NCBI GenBank assembly: GCA_965153355.1
Contig: OZ231127.1
Span: 51,274,001-51,338,000 of the forward strand
Reading direction: 5' to 3'
DNA length: 64,000 nucleotides
Source of the DNA: Flaccisagitta enflata
Lineage: Eukaryota > Chaetognatha > Sagittoidea > Aphragmophora
The position numbers were made by a program, and so were the translations under genes. How positions within the stretch are numbered: the stretch's first letter is position 1; every line of letters starts with the position of its first letter. The notes under the pieces were generated by a model that was given only the letters and a program-made list of their open reading frames with translations, searched no databases and was not told the origin of the DNA. Positions 43,595 to 56,073 of the stretch are shown piece after piece.

Positions 43595-43695
43595 AAGATG
43601 ATGGGGGATCACGTGATTGAGAAAGAGTCTTTTGTCGATGACAGACAACGTAAATCCATGTTCTCACAAGTGGCTTTACACATCAACGACTGGGT

Positions 43696-43731
<36 letters not shown>

Positions 43732-43794
43732 CACCTCATCGATTTTCGATGATGCAGAGGATGCCGAGGAATAAGTTGAGGATGACGCCGAAAG

Positions 43795-44437
43795 TTATTC
43801 TAAATGGTGATTTCAGAACACTAAATGGCGAAAAGTCCAATTTAGTCATGATTGCCAGAACACGAGAGAGAGAGACAATGAAAACTATGCATTGCAGCTA
43901 TTCAATGACTTGATAAGGCCGACGCAAAATGCTAAATTCCTTGGAATTGAAATTGACAAGCTACTATCATTTCAAAAACATGTTGATGCAATTTACAATC
44001 GCGCAACAAAAAGGCTTAATGTTCTTCGAGTGCTTGCTCAAAGTGGTACTGATGCAAAGACTATGATCAAGCTGTATAAAATTTATGTGAGACCAATTAT
44101 TGAGTACGGAAGCATATCATTCATGGCGGCACCGAAATCACAAATCACTCGTCTTGAAAAAAATTGAAAATGACGCAATCAGAATTTGCTTACGACTTCC
44201 TAAGTACATTTGAAACAGCCTTTTACATGAATATGCCTCAATGGAATGTGTCTCAAGTCGTCTAATGAGAATTAACACGAATTTGATATGCAAAATGAGG
44301 CAAAATAACGAGCATATAGACGATCTTATAAAAAACCGTATTCAACCACTAGACGGCTGCAATCTATCTCCGTTGGATCACATCTTAGATCAGTACTCTT
44401 CCTCTGCAAAAAAATTGATTCCGCACCATCAGCGGTA
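43795..44437 (+). pseudogene. 3' end of a non-LTR retrotransposon reverse transcriptase
   Basis: The frame at 43892 reads AKFLGIEIDKLLSFQKHVDA, then KRLNVLRVLAQ and IYVRPIIEYGS, the conserved order after the RT palm (KxLGxxID, H, RL..LR, Y..xRP..EYG) in Jockey/CR1-type LINEs. Upstream, NGEKSNLVMIARTRERD is the preceding strand, thrown out of frame inside a GAGAGAGA run at about 43865. A stop at 44165 and another shift separate the tail (NDAIRICLRLP, then a frame ending at 44437). The endonuclease and RT catalytic part are missing, as in a normal 5'-truncated LINE copy. Confidence 0.85.
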
Positions 44438-44548
44438 GTGGCCCACCTGGGCCAGCAGCCTGATTAGCAATCACATCAACATCATAGATTAAAGTAACTC
44501 CGCACTATCAGCTGTAGTGGTCCCTCTGGACCGACAGCCTGACTAGCA
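44421..44548 (+). repeat. duplicated hairpin unit in the LINE 3' UTR
   Basis: Two units 79 bp apart begin CCGCAC(C/T)ATCAGC and contain TGGCCCACCTGGGCCA and TGGTCCCTCTGGACCG. Both fold to a 5-6-bp stem with a 4-nt loop. The third pair is C:G in one and T:A in the other, a compensatory change. The units sit at the coding end and in the 3' UTR, where some LINEs carry the hairpin their own RT recognises. Confidence 0.7.
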
Positions 44549-44629
44549 GCAACACCATCAGAATCAACGCAACATTCAAGACAACCCCAGATCATTCAAG
44601 ATGCGAGGCTGCAAATACGACTATGTCAC

Positions 44630-44633
<4 letters not shown>

Positions 44634-44716
<83 letters not shown>
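44634..44716. repeat. (TC)n microsatellite
   Basis: About 83 bp of TC. It may grow from the LINE 3' tail, which ends near here. Confidence 0.95.
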
Positions 44717-44718
<2 letters not shown>

Positions 44719-44774
44719 GCTAACGTTACAACGATCCAATATGACATGTTAAAATCCCTTGGTCTGTCTGTCTG

Positions 44775-44881
<107 letters not shown>

Positions 44882-45085
44882 ATGACAATTGCCTTTTCCC
44901 CTTGCTAGTTCCATTCTTAGCCAGATCCCCCAACTTCAGTACTATTTACATAGACTACTTTGGATAAGGATCTGCGGGGGATGAGTCAGACGAGAAACAT
45001 CTCCTAGGTCCATTCACATGGCTAGGGGCCACGACTACTGCTGACGAACTGCCTACAACGACAATGTCTCTCTTCTGTTTGTCCG

Positions 45086-45192
<107 letters not shown>

Positions 45193-45830
45193 ATTAGTTT
45201 CTCTCTTGTTTTTATTTATTTATTTATTGACTCTCTGAGTTCTTAAGTATGTACTATATTGACTGACTCGCCTGAACAGGGTGAGCATGTACAAAATTAA
45301 TATCACCTGATTACTGAACCTTTGGGGGGAAGGGATTTGCCTTACTTCGTAACAAATCCATATCGCCCTTTTGTATTTGCTTGATTGCGCTGTATGCTTT
45401 CTTTCATCTACAATAAATGTCTTTTCATTCATTCATTCATAACACGTCATCAACAATGTGGTTTAAACAGCAAAATGGTGCTTGAATTTCATCAAGAATG
45501 TCAAGCTTATGTTTAGATTCAGGCCTTACCGCCTTAGAGACCAAATCACAGAAGAAAAATAAATTAGGCCATCCATAATGATTATACATACATATATGTA
45601 CACAATAAATTAATAATATAATAGCATAATGACATAGAATATTTATAATGTATACATTAGATATAAGATGTATATACATAGGTATTTGTCTATTTTGTTA
45701 TTTCCCTTTTTTTTAAACCATCTTTATTTTTCTTAATTTTTTGGCACACAAAAACATCCAGCTCTCAACTCTCGCAATTGTAAATGAACTGCGTGTGAGC
45801 ATCTGAAGGTTCCATTTTGACTGAACAAAA

Positions 45831-45995
45831 TACAGTGAAATGTCATTTTAACGAATCTAAAGGGACAAATGAAATACTGTGTTATCAACAGTTTTCTCGC
45901 ATGAAATTAGAGGAATTCTTTATAGGTACATAATATATATTTCTCAATAGGTAAAACTTCGTAACGGGCGTGTTCGTTAGAACGTTATTTGACTA
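45831..45995. mobile_element. pogo/Tigger-like MITE
   Basis: TACAGTGAAATGTCATTTTA followed by ACGAATC at the left, and CGTTAGAACGTTATTTGACTA at the right, are inverse with mismatches. 165 bp, no coding capacity. Its tip is similar to the element at 40124 but the bodies differ. Confidence 0.55.
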
Positions 45996-47991
45996 CATTT
46001 CATATCGTCTTTTGTTTCCCCTTTCCCACATTCTTGGCCTAATCCCCTTCATCCCCCCCCATCCACCCATCTTAATCAAATCTCATCAGACAGCATCATC
46101 GAATTTTCCCATAGCTCTCTTTCTAGTCTTTTTTACTCCGCCCCTTTGAACCCCCAACCAGCCTCTCGACTTTCTCAATAACGGCCCCTCACCTTCTCTC
46201 CCTATTTTCACCTCCTCCACCCCCTTCACCTTATCACCCCCTTACTTCATCAGCCCCTTCACCTCTACAACCCCCCCTTTACCATTCACCCTTTACGCGT
46301 TTACCTCATCACCCCCCCCCCCTTCACCTCATCACCCCCCTCTCCTTCCCCTCCACCTCATCAACCCCTCCCCTTCGTCTCCTCGCCCCCTATGCCGCCA
46401 CTTCATCGTTGAAGTGGTTTCTTATCATCGACCGAGGATTTCCTCCTCCTCCTACTCCTCCTCCTCCTCACTCACTCGCTAAATTTCTTCTTGTCCTCTT
46501 CCTTTCCGAACTCACCCTCACCTTCGTCTCCCTGATCCTTTGCACTGGACGCCACACAGCGAAACTTCACACAAGTCAATTTCAAAACGAAAATTCCTGC
46601 TTTATTTTCCCTTTTTGTTAATTTCAGTTGGATTTTTAATGATTCTTTTTCCTACTTGTTTCTTTTCATTTTTCATTATCTTATTTTTCTTTCCTGCATG
46701 TCTCTTATCGTTTACTTAAATGTTTGTTTCTTTCTTTCATGGTTATTCACTCATAAATTCATTCATACAGGATAGATTTCTGTATCATTACAATTCAATC
46801 CTTACACACTGATTTATTGACTTAATCAGAAATACCTTCCCTCCGCCTCCTTCGGTCATAGCGTTCCGCCTTCCCCTTCTGCAGACATAAATTCGAGCCT
46901 TTCGTCAGCGCGGCCCAGACCCAGGGTAAAAGATATCTTTTCAAAAATGAAATCTTCTTCTTCCTCTTCTGCTGCCGTTGCGATCTTCGCGGCTGCGCTG
47001 CTTGCCGCTGCTTTCGGCGGTGAATTGCCGCTTTTGACCGCTCCATTTGTAGCGCGACTGGTGCTGGACCGCTTCCGTCATCTTCTTCCTCTTTTTTTCT
47101 TCCTCCCTTTCATCCATTTTTTGGCAATTGATTCGGAAGTAAAAATCGAGATTTTATTGGAAAAATCAAATGTTGAAGAAAAGACTTTAATCGAATATCT
47201 CGTTAGCCTTACATGGTCCACTCATAGAATTACTTTTGCGATTGATATCAAAGGAATCTTTGCACGTCAAAAGTTTCACATGGAGGATGAAACTTGGGGA
47301 AGTGACAGAAAGAAACAAGACCAAAACTGATGACCTGGAATAAAATCAATGTCTTTCTCTGGATTCTATCTTGTGTAAATCTACGTGGTGTCAATCTCAA
47401 TTATTGATTATTTGGATAAACAAATGTCACCAGAATCTTGGAACGCAAAGAAGGTGTATTCTGAAGCAAAATATGGATCATCTCAGGAAACGAAATGGTA
47501 AGAATTTAAATCCTCATTTTCATTACTGTTGGCCGTCCTCCTCCTGATACGTAATACCTTGGCTAGAAATTGTATTTGAACAGATGGTAGGAGGCAACAT
47601 ATCATCGATCTACATTTCAGCCGCACATAGTCACTAATTGACTGACGGACCGACTCACGTAAAGCCAATGGTCTCATTCGTAATGTAGGTATACATGAAT
47701 AGCCAAAGTGCTTGCGCAACACAGAACGCTCATGAAGCCAGATCAGCTGGTAACAACACTGATGGGCTTCTTAACTCGGAACCAAGTTTTATGGTCACTC
47801 GATTGATTTTGCTCATGGCCGCCACAGCCCTCCTCTTCAATAATTTAACCTATAGAGCATTGGCCACCAAATACATGTATGAGCATTGGCCACCAAATAT
47901 GAAGTCAATTCCAGCTGATTCCAGCAATTCTAGCTCCCTAAGTCTTCCTTGGGACCTTGGGACCCAGGAACCATGATGGAAAAAAGAATCT
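45996..47991. other. intergenic DNA with a C-rich stretch
   Basis: 46030-46480 is rich in CACCCCC/TCACC without a strict unit. A 127-codon frame at 46947-47330 starts with a hydrophobic, signal-like segment (AAVAIFAAALLAAAFGG), but nothing else supports a gene. A 19-bp direct repeat, GAGCATTGGCCACCAAATA, is doubled near 47857-47900. Confidence 0.4.
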
Positions 47992-48088
47992 AACAAAGAC
48001 CAGTCGCGGACGGGTGGGCAGGAACGGAAAAGCCCGTTGACACATTTTTCAGTTCCAGCATTTCTGACGAATAGACGGACCAACTAAC
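47992..48088 (+). repeat. hairpin-ended repeat, 5' half
   Basis: AACAAAGACCAGTCGCGGAC followed by GGGTGGGCAGG, then a decayed body and GACGGACC. No terminal hairpin. A 34-bp tandem pair (GTGATGGGGACATGGAATAA) follows at 48100-48168. Confidence 0.7.
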
Positions 48089-48469
48089 GGTCATGATGGG
48101 AGTGATGGGGACATGGAATAATCAGATACAAAGAGTGATGGGGACATGGAATAATCAGATACAAGAAGAAGTAGGGCTCAAAACGACCAAGAAAGCCGAG
48201 GCGCGGAATAAGAAAATGACACAGTAACAGACCAAAGCCTAGAAACCAAATCGTATCATCAATCTTATTTTTCCCCTCTTTCTTTCTTTTTTTTCCATAT
48301 AAATTCATTTCTGCCTCTCTTTCTTTTTTCTTCTTCTCGTTCATATTTGATTTCACTCTCTTTGCCTCTTTTCTCCTCTTTTTCCTTCACATATTCCTTT
48401 CATTTAGATTAACTGTCTTTTCACATAAGTTGAATGGAAAGTGATTTGATCAAATCCCGGGTTGAATAG

Positions 48470-48585
<116 letters not shown>

Positions 48586-48654
48586 ATTTCTTTTCTTTTT
48601 TGTTTTTATAAAAATCCATGGTCCCTTTTTTCTTTGATATTTCCAAGGTAAAAT

Positions 48655-48693
<39 letters not shown>

Positions 48694-49016
48694 GAAGAGA
48701 GAGAGAACCGGAGATAGGATGAGATATAGCCATATTTGGTCTTACCGATGGAGACACACGCGCACAATCACGTAAAAACACATGAACACATGCACGTAAA
48801 AACTGGAAAGCAGAGGAGATTTGACCCCTCCAGTAGCCTCTTGACCTCCCCCCTTTGACATGCTTTCTCTTCAAGTTAATCGATTAAACTTCATAATCAT
48901 TCCTAGTAAGACATTTGGGACAGATTTGAGGGCGATTTCTCTTTTTGCGGGGCATTTTTTTTTCCGAATCCTCCGCCAAGGCGAAGCTTAAATTCGAGAC
49001 TTTTTTGAGGCTGTTA

Positions 49017-49469
49017 TACACTTTTTTTATTTTATAAGAGACAACCTTTTTTGAACTCAGCCTGGGTTCTCTTAAGTTTTTTGCCATTTTGAGGCTCAAT
49101 GTCTCTTAAATTGTTCTTAACTTTTTCAATGTGTAAAAAAACAAAAAAGTGTATAGATACATTACTTAGTGATGTTCTATATATCTTTAGTAAAAAAACT
49201 TGTTCATTACTATAGAACATGGAATAACTTGCATAATTTGACAGGCAAAATCATAAAAAAATAGTCTTTTTCAGAAAAAACTACCAATTTAACTAAAAAA
49301 TTAGAAAAATCGTCATTTGTTTTAATACAATTCATGAGGTGAATTTCTCAAAAATTTCGGAAACTGAATCTCAGCCTGAGCATTCTCTTATTTTGTTCTT
49401 AAAATTTTGGCAAATCTCAGCCTCATGTCTCTTAAAAAAAAGTCTCTTATAAAGTAAAAAATTGTATGT
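49017..49469. mobile_element. TIR element (CACTTTTTTT...AAGAGAC), copy 1
   Basis: The left tip ATACACTTTTTTTATTTTAT followed by AAGAGAC is mirrored by GTCTCTTATAAAGTAAAAAA at the right. Subterminal CAGCCT and TCTCTTAA words repeat on both sides. A second copy is at 61335-61762. 453 bp, no coding capacity. Confidence 0.65.
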
Positions 49470-49504
49470 AAAACACTGGGTAGAGCTTGAAATAGACAAA
49501 CTCG

Positions 49505-51170
49505 TGGACCTCAACAATTTAGATTTTGCCCTGAGATCAAATTCAACTGCGTGTAAGATAAAATCACCACGGCCGAACGCTAGCGTCTACAATCCTGGCA
49601 ACGGCCCTGGTTGATAGATCTTGAAGTTCTGCTTTGGATTCCAACCGGAAAACAAAGCATTAAAGCACCCTTGAATTTCAAAATTGAATCAATTGACATG
49701 ATGTTTCATTCATTCATTTTTCTGTTCATGCACTCAGAGTTAAAGTCCGGGGACAAAAAGGTCAACTTCAGGGCAGAGAGTTAATATTTCTTTTAATCTA
49801 TAGTTTTTTATATACATTATGGTCAATCTTTTTTTCAGCGATGTCACTCATTAGGTTGGGAAGATATTTCACTTTTCCTTCTAGATCTACTTCCTTACTC
49901 GGATGACGATGTATGTAAAGGTGATTTTTATGGTGCGATTTTTCTTGTCATCATTGCTGTCTTACTATGCTGTAGAGAGTTACGCACTGGCGTTACTTCT
50001 TACCTTATCAATTTTTCCATGATACTTAATTGCATTACAAAGCCTTATGCATGTTGTCAGATTTACCTTCATTAATGTGATGAACTGTCTGAGCATCTGT
50101 GTACCCGTCCCTCCATTTATTTGTTTTTTTTAGCCAGCCTGTCTCTCTTTCTTAACGCGTATGGATACATTGGAATGTTAACTCTGACTTAGAGAAAATG
50201 TCGGTGGAGATGAGTTTTAAAAAGAAGTCATTGGACTTTAGCAAAGCCGGTTCAATCAATTCCCGTTAATTTCGTTTCACAAATATTCATGAAATTATTT
50301 CAGCTGTACCGCGCTTTGTCATTTACACTTCTTCGATGCCTTTCATGCAAGAGATCTGCAGATTTCCCTTTTCAGTGTTCGCTAAAAAGCTCTTTTTATG
50401 GAAAAAGATCAGAGGGCATTCAAATATAGGAAGGGTTTTTCTTTAATCTAACATTGCTAAATGAAGTCAAATGATAATCATCACTGCAATTGTATTGCTC
50501 ATTGTCTTAAAGGTCTTCATCGTCAATATTGTCATCACCAATGACGTCCAATGAATTCTTTATACTGATTTTCCTTAATGATTTTGAATCTCCCTTGTCT
50601 GGATCGGTGTTGAGACGAACTGGATGTGTAGAAATTAAAAATTCATGTTTGTAAACCGATTGAAGTATAGTCAGATCTTAAGAAGGGCTGATCTAGGCCA
50701 TTATCAAGCTTAATAGTAAGGTCTGTAATTTGGCTTTATTTTGCGAACGCTGGGGATTAGGGAGTATTAATCTCACCATCGACAGCAACTGTCATCATTG
50801 AGAAATGTTTGTTCTTCTCGAGTTCCCGTTGGTCGCATTACAAAGGGATTAATGGAATTCAACTTAAAAAAAAAAAAACCAGAAGAAAAAAAATTTCGAG
50901 TCAAGCTTAACACTATTTTGCAGTTTGAGGATATTTGCTCGATCTTTAACCCAATCTTAAGAATCGGCCAAAGCAATCGCTGATGCATAGAATAAGTGTT
51001 ACCTTTTTCTTCCACTTTTTTAAAGAAAAAAGTTTGTGAAACATCATAACGAGTAATGCTGAAGACTTGTGAATACCACAGTTTTATTCAGCGTCCTCAC
51101 TTTAGTCAAATTGCAAAAAATCTTTTTTTAAGCGATCTTTTTTACCCCCGCTGATATCGCCGCCTACACT
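49505..51170. repeat. diverged copy of 2231-3165 with extra sequence
   Basis: Collinear with 2231-3165 except for inserts at about 49937-50140 and 50225-50988. Ends at CGCCGCCTACA, short of the inverted-repeat tip of the other copy. The inserts show no coding signal. Confidence 0.75.
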
Positions 51171-51468
51171 GGGTTAAACCATCCCCAACCACATCCCAAA
51201 CCCCACCCCTAACCCCGATTAAAAAATCGCTTATAAAGACTTAAAAACAAAACATATCAAACTTTTTTTGGAGAACACCGATTCGGCATCTCTACTTTTG
51301 TCTTTTTCTTCAGTTTTTACTAGGGGCTATCCCGGGTCCCCATCTATAGCGCCCGGGCACATGGCCTCAGTCGAGACTGCCCCCCCTTCTCCACATTTCT
51401 GTGTATTTGGATAATGAATTGTACAATTGTATGGTTCAGACGTTAGATAACTCATTACAGAGAGAGAA

Positions 51469-51671
51469 AACAAGACCAGATACACGGCTACCCCAGTCGC
51501 GTGCGGGTGGGCAGTGGCCGTATTTGAGGTCACTTCATCATTTGAGCAGGAGCAGTGAGGCTGAAGACCAAAAAAAAAAAAAAAGAAAAAAGAAAAAGTA
51601 AAGTGTGACAAATGGATCGACCGACCGACCGACAAAGCGGGGTGTAGAGACGCGTAGCACGCGACTAAAAA
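51469..51671 (+). repeat. hairpin-ended repeat, subfamily A, full length
   Basis: The head is AACAAGACCAGATACACGGC, with GTCGCGTGC in the 5' position, an internal A-rich stretch, a GACC core and the hairpin arm GCACGCGAC (hairpin GACGCGTAGCACGCGAC). The arms still match exactly although the hairpin's first arm has one change. Confidence 0.85.
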
Positions 51672-52010
51672 GAATGAAGATTATACTAGTAAGCAAATTT
51701 GGCGACTGCTGCAGCGGAAAAAAGAACCCTCGATGCAGCCTAGAAAATGGGTTCAAAGCTCAACAAGGCTCGCTTCCCTTTTCTCTCGCTGTTGTCCGTG
51801 TTGATGTCGTTGGGTATGGTTATATGACCAATGGCAGTGGAACGATGTGTAACTTACACTGTAAGCGGCAACACCTCCTAAGGATACAGATGGACATGAT
51901 CGCTACGATTCTTTCGAGTAATTGCCCCTCACAGATAGATATGCATCATGAATGTTAAATATGCATGCATGTTTCTCTTCAAAATACATAGTAAATATGC
52001 TTAAAGTGCT
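51672..52010. other. intergenic DNA, no supported gene
   Basis: The 117-codon frame starting at 51605 overlaps a repeat and has no recognised domain. Confidence 0.4.
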
Positions 52011-52311
52011 TTTTAGATGCGTCCTCGCATCTCTATAAGAAGGTCGGTCGGTCGGTCCGTCCGTCCGTCCGTCTGTCCGTCCGTCTGTCTGTCCGTCCGT
52101 AACGCCTGTGCAAAAACCGCGTTTCTCGGCTGTTTTTGGCCTCGGTGAGATCCTATACTGAATCAAATGATCGGCAAACATGTTTTGAGAGTCTCCTTTA
52201 CTACTCAGTCGTTTCATTTGTCAGTTCGTCCATCTGTCTCTCTATTCATGTCACATGTTCAATACACGCAGAGACACAGTCCGGACGCATCGTTGCCCGG
52301 TCGGGCTTGTT
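52011..52311 (-). repeat. hairpin-ended repeat, subfamily D
   Basis: The minus-strand terminal hairpin is GATGCGAGGACGCATC (52016-52031) with TAAAAA. The 9-mer GATGCGTCC (52283-52291 inverted) lies 20 nt inside the head AACAAGCCCGACCGGGCAAC, which itself folds as GCCCG/CGGGC. The sequence is quite different from A-C but has the same layout and exact arm complementarity, with a CCGT core in between. Confidence 0.85.
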
Positions 52312-52323
52312 TTAAAGTCCTTG

Positions 52324-52737
<414 letters not shown>

Positions 52738-52739
52738 AA

Positions 52740-53428
52740 AGCCAACAAAAGATAGTCAGTCAGTCAGTCAGTCACAGACTGACAAAGAAAGATAGAGAAC
52801 AGACTATACAGATCTTAGAATGACAGAGAAAGAGAGAGCAAAAGAGATTATCTCCGGTTCGGTTACTCTCCCTTATTTCGGCGCTTATCTATTTCTGCCT
52901 TCTGCTGCAGCGGCGGCATCGGTGTCCGCCGTCGGCCGTCGCCCCGCAAAAACGAAAAACGGCAAAAAAGAATTTTCACTTTTTCCTTCTCTTGAAAAAA
53001 AAACGACAGAGAGAAAAAAAAATAGAGAGACAGATAAAGAAACCAAAATTCCAATAAGTTCCTAGACTACGACAAAGTTTCTCTCTTAAGTTCGTGTGAC
53101 GCACAGAAAAAAGCCAACAAGAATCGAGTTACAACAAAGAAGAGATAACGGTTCCGTGTTTCTTTTTCCTTTTTTTCCCCGAGGGGAAAGTGGAGGAATA
53201 AGCAAAGGAGGGCACTATGGGTAGCGGGTTGGGTTACAGGGGTGGATCATAATAAGTATTAGATCTACAAAAACGACCAAGATCAAATTTCCCGATAAAA
53301 GAAAGATGGGCATAAGTAATGAATAGGTAATCCTGCTTAGAGTTCTATCATCATTATTGTCAATGCAGTATTGTCAACGAACGCACTGCACTGGTATAAA
53401 TTTTTGACTTTTTTTAGATGAGCAACTA
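52740..53428. other. intergenic DNA, no supported gene
   Basis: A short GC-richer patch at 52860-52960 and purine runs. No exon signal that I trust. Confidence 0.4.
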
Positions 53429-53591
53429 TTTTTAGTCGCGGACACGCGACTCTACACCTTGCCGTGTCGGTCGGTAGGTCGGTAGGTCCGTCCGTCGGTC
53501 GGTCCGTCACATTTTTGAATTCCGAGCGGTTTTCGCATTACTGCTCCTGCCCAACCGTCCGCGACTGGATTGCCGTGTATCCGGCCTTGTT
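53429..53591 (-). repeat. hairpin-ended repeat, subfamily C, full length
   Basis: The hairpin on the + strand is GTCGCGGACACGCGAC (53435-53450) and the partner is GTCCGCGAC (53557-53565). On the minus strand they pair exactly. The C-type CCTTGCCGTGTCGGTC segment and the intact head are present. Confidence 0.87.
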
Positions 53592-53802
53592 TTCGTCGGA
53601 GGAAGAGTGGAAATTTTGCGACGCGTAAAAACGCAATTAAAATATTTCGTAAACACGATGAAATCGCTCAAAGATAAAAAAATCCAGCTTAAGAATGTCA
53701 AAATAAGACAAGTAATCTAAAAATATCAAAACACGTCACGATGGGAGTTATCATTGGTCTTGAGTAATTTGTCATAACTCATATTAAGATATGTTTCAAA
53801 AC

Positions 53803-54078
53803 CTTCGTCATCGTGATGTTACAATTGGAGACTATAGATTGCTAGGAGTAAAGGTGATAAAACTGGCATAGAATGATATTCGAGTCTGGTCGCGTTGCCA
53901 AATGATAATTCTATTTTTCATCGGCCATAGCAATGCGCTGGATGAAACAGCATTATAAGTTACCCCTGATCATTATCATTTGGCAACGCGACCAGACTCG
54001 AATATCATTCCATGCCAGTTTTATCAACTTTACTCCTAGCAATCTATAGTTTTCAATTGTAATATCACAATGACGAAG
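53803..54078. repeat. 107-bp inverted repeat with 62-bp spacer
   Basis: 53803-53909 and 53972-54078 are inverse copies with about six mismatches (shared core ATTCGAGTCTGGTCGCGTTG). There is no terminal structure of a known transposon and no interior beyond the 62-bp loop. It lies about 140 bp upstream of the likely start of the PRDM1-like exon 1 and could form a long hairpin in DNA or RNA. Confidence 0.9.
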
Positions 54079-54220
54079 CAGAGGTAAATTCATCCCATTC
54101 ACACAACTCTCTGTCTATGCTATCAAAGAGCGTCCTGTCGCTTTCAACTTCCCGCGTAGCCCCACATGAACGTTTGATGATCTTTTTTATTCCCCCCTCC
54201 CCCGTTCTTACCTCAACAGA

Positions 54221-55549
54221 TTTCGGCGGCGAATCTGCGTATTTCCGTTCTCCGGTCGTCGTCGTCCCTCCTTCGCCTTTTCATCGCTTCCCCGCGCCTC
54301 CTAATCCACTTCCAACTAACTTATTTACTCCAGTGCCTTCTTTTCTTCCAAATCCATCTTTTCACTCTTTGCTGCCTCCACCGCTGCTTCCACCGCCGCC
54401 ACCACCACCTCTTCTTCCATCTTCGCATCACTGCTCTCTGCTTCCTCCTCCTCTTCAATCCCGTTCATGTACGTTATCGTCATCGTCTGTTGAGGCGCCA
54501 ACAGGCACTGCGACCGGCGCCATGTCTCGTCGCGGCCACGCGGCTCCGGCCCATTCCCACCTCGGCAGCGGTAACAGCAGTAGCACTCGATCCGTCTCCA
54601 ACACCCACGATGTTCACGGCAACGTTCTTCAAAACAATAACAACAACAATGATAAAAACAGTGACCATAACAACATGCAAGCGGCGGCGGCTTTTCACAA
54701 CGCCTTTAACATTTTGAATCTTTATCACGCTCAGCAGCGTTTGGCTGCCAACACCGCCGCTGCTGCCGCCGCCGCTGCAGCGGCCGAGACGAATGGCAAA
54801 GATGGCGCACATTTACCGACACCGGCGTCTCAAAGACAACATTTACAACATTTGCTGCAATTGCAACAGCAGCAGCATCAACATCAACAACAACAGCATC
54901 GTCAACATCATCATCTCATCATCCGCGTTCGAGATTGTCGCCATTAGATCGTCATTTTCTCTCCTTATCGGCGCCGTTATCCTCGTCATCGGCATCTTCA
55001 TTATCGTCATCGTCGTCATCGCCGTCGTCGTCATCTCATTTCCCGACGGAAATGATATCTCCGGCTTCTTTGGCGTCGCCGCCTTTGACTTCCCCAATGA
55101 CGCCGCCGACGACCATCGTCGCTCCACCGCCATCGCCGCTTCCGCCTCAAACCGGAAGTCCTTTCATCAACGTCATTTCCGACTGTCCAAGAACCTCGCC
55201 GATCATATTCCCGACTCCCTTGTCGATGACAACGACGACAACAACCTCTGCATCTGCATCTTCGTCCTCCTCCTCTGCTTTCTCCTCGACAACCAATCTT
55301 GTCCTCTCTGAAAAAGAATATGAAAAGTATTGTTCCCTCGTTATTAGCGATGCTGAAAATGAGGGAGAAAGTGAGGATGAGGAGGAGAAGAGGAGGCAGG
55401 AGGAGGAGGAGGAGTTAGATGACGAAGAGGAGCGAAGGAGAAACAGGACAAAACGATCGACGACATCTGATGGTTGGAGAAAACAACCACTTTCAGTGAC
55501 TTCTTTACCAAAGAACCTCGAATTGCGGACTTCAAACGTGGATCCAAAC
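54221..55549 (+). CDS. prdm1: PRDM1/Blimp-1-like, N-terminal exon
   Basis: First recognisable exon of a PR-domain zinc-finger repressor. The right edge is solid (AAC|GTAAGT, phase 0). The left edge is a choice. The frame is open from 54117, CTCAACAG at 54213-54220 is a plausible acceptor, and ATG 54522 is the first start in well-composed coding sequence. The N-terminus is low-complexity (Pro, Asn, Ala, Gln/His runs, then Ser/Thr). LSEKEYEKYCSLVISDAE at 55304-55357 matches the conserved (T/S)ExE(F/Y)ExxCxxxVxD block of PRDM1, followed by an acidic Glu run and SLPKNLEL (55502-55525), the start of the PR domain. The coding frame changes from frame 3 to frame 2 near 54900-54935 inside CAT/CAA triplets. 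That is a real indel, an assembly error or an unseen short intron. Confidence 0.8.
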
Positions 55550-55886
55550 GTAAGTTTAAGAGAGGGTTTGGAGAGTGGCACACGGTAACCGTGGGCACAT
55601 ATGAATGTGCGGGGATGACGATGACGTACTCAGTTGAGCAATCGGGTGGTTTACCGTGGTTAGTGCGCAAAAGGTTTCATAGATACCACTCGACCTATTG
55701 ACCGATCGATCGGAAGACATACAGTCGATGTGCGACTTGCGTCATGTTCCTAGGAAGCTTTGCCCGTCAATCCCTCTGTCCGGAACCGTTAGGTACTATT
55801 TGAAAATCGTGAAAAGGCATAACTTGGCCTCTACTCGGTCCGTAAAGATACATTCTCCCAGAAATACTTGCTTCTTCGTTCACTAG

Positions 55887-56003
55887 GAAATCGGAGTTTT
55901 TTGTCGGGATAAAATTCCGCCTCTTACGAGATTTGGACCAATCAGAGGAGAAAGAAAATCTCCGGGGGAACTACCGCCATCACCGGGGAACTCTCTGTGG
56001 AGG
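55887..56003 (+). CDS. prdm1: PRDM1/Blimp-1-like, PR-domain exon 2
   Basis: 117 bp, phase 0 at both ends, acceptor TTCACTAG and donor AGG|GTAAGC. It reads EIGVFCRDKIPPLTRFGPIR followed by GE, the (I)GVxxKxxIPxGTRFGPxxGE core of PR domains, with Leu replacing the usual Gly before TRFGP, and ends NSLWR at the family's FWR position. The PR domain is a SET-related fold. In PRDM1 it acts mainly in protein recruitment rather than as a strong methyltransferase. A (GA)n array starts 8 bp into the following intron. Confidence 0.88.
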
Positions 56004-56010
56004 GTAAGCT

Positions 56011-56011
<1 letters not shown>

Positions 56012-56066
<55 letters not shown>
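56012..56066. repeat. (GA)n at a splice donor
   Basis: About 55 bp of GA beginning just after GTAAGCTGAGAA of the PRDM1-like intron, then ACAGAG units to about 56130. Confidence 0.95.

Positions 56067-56073
<7 letters not shown>

Noticed and set aside
46947-47330. 127-codon frame with signal-peptide-like start
   Set aside because: The hydrophobic start comes from GCT/CTT-rich DNA. There is no family resemblance and the composition changes abruptly. Kept only as a note in the region entry.
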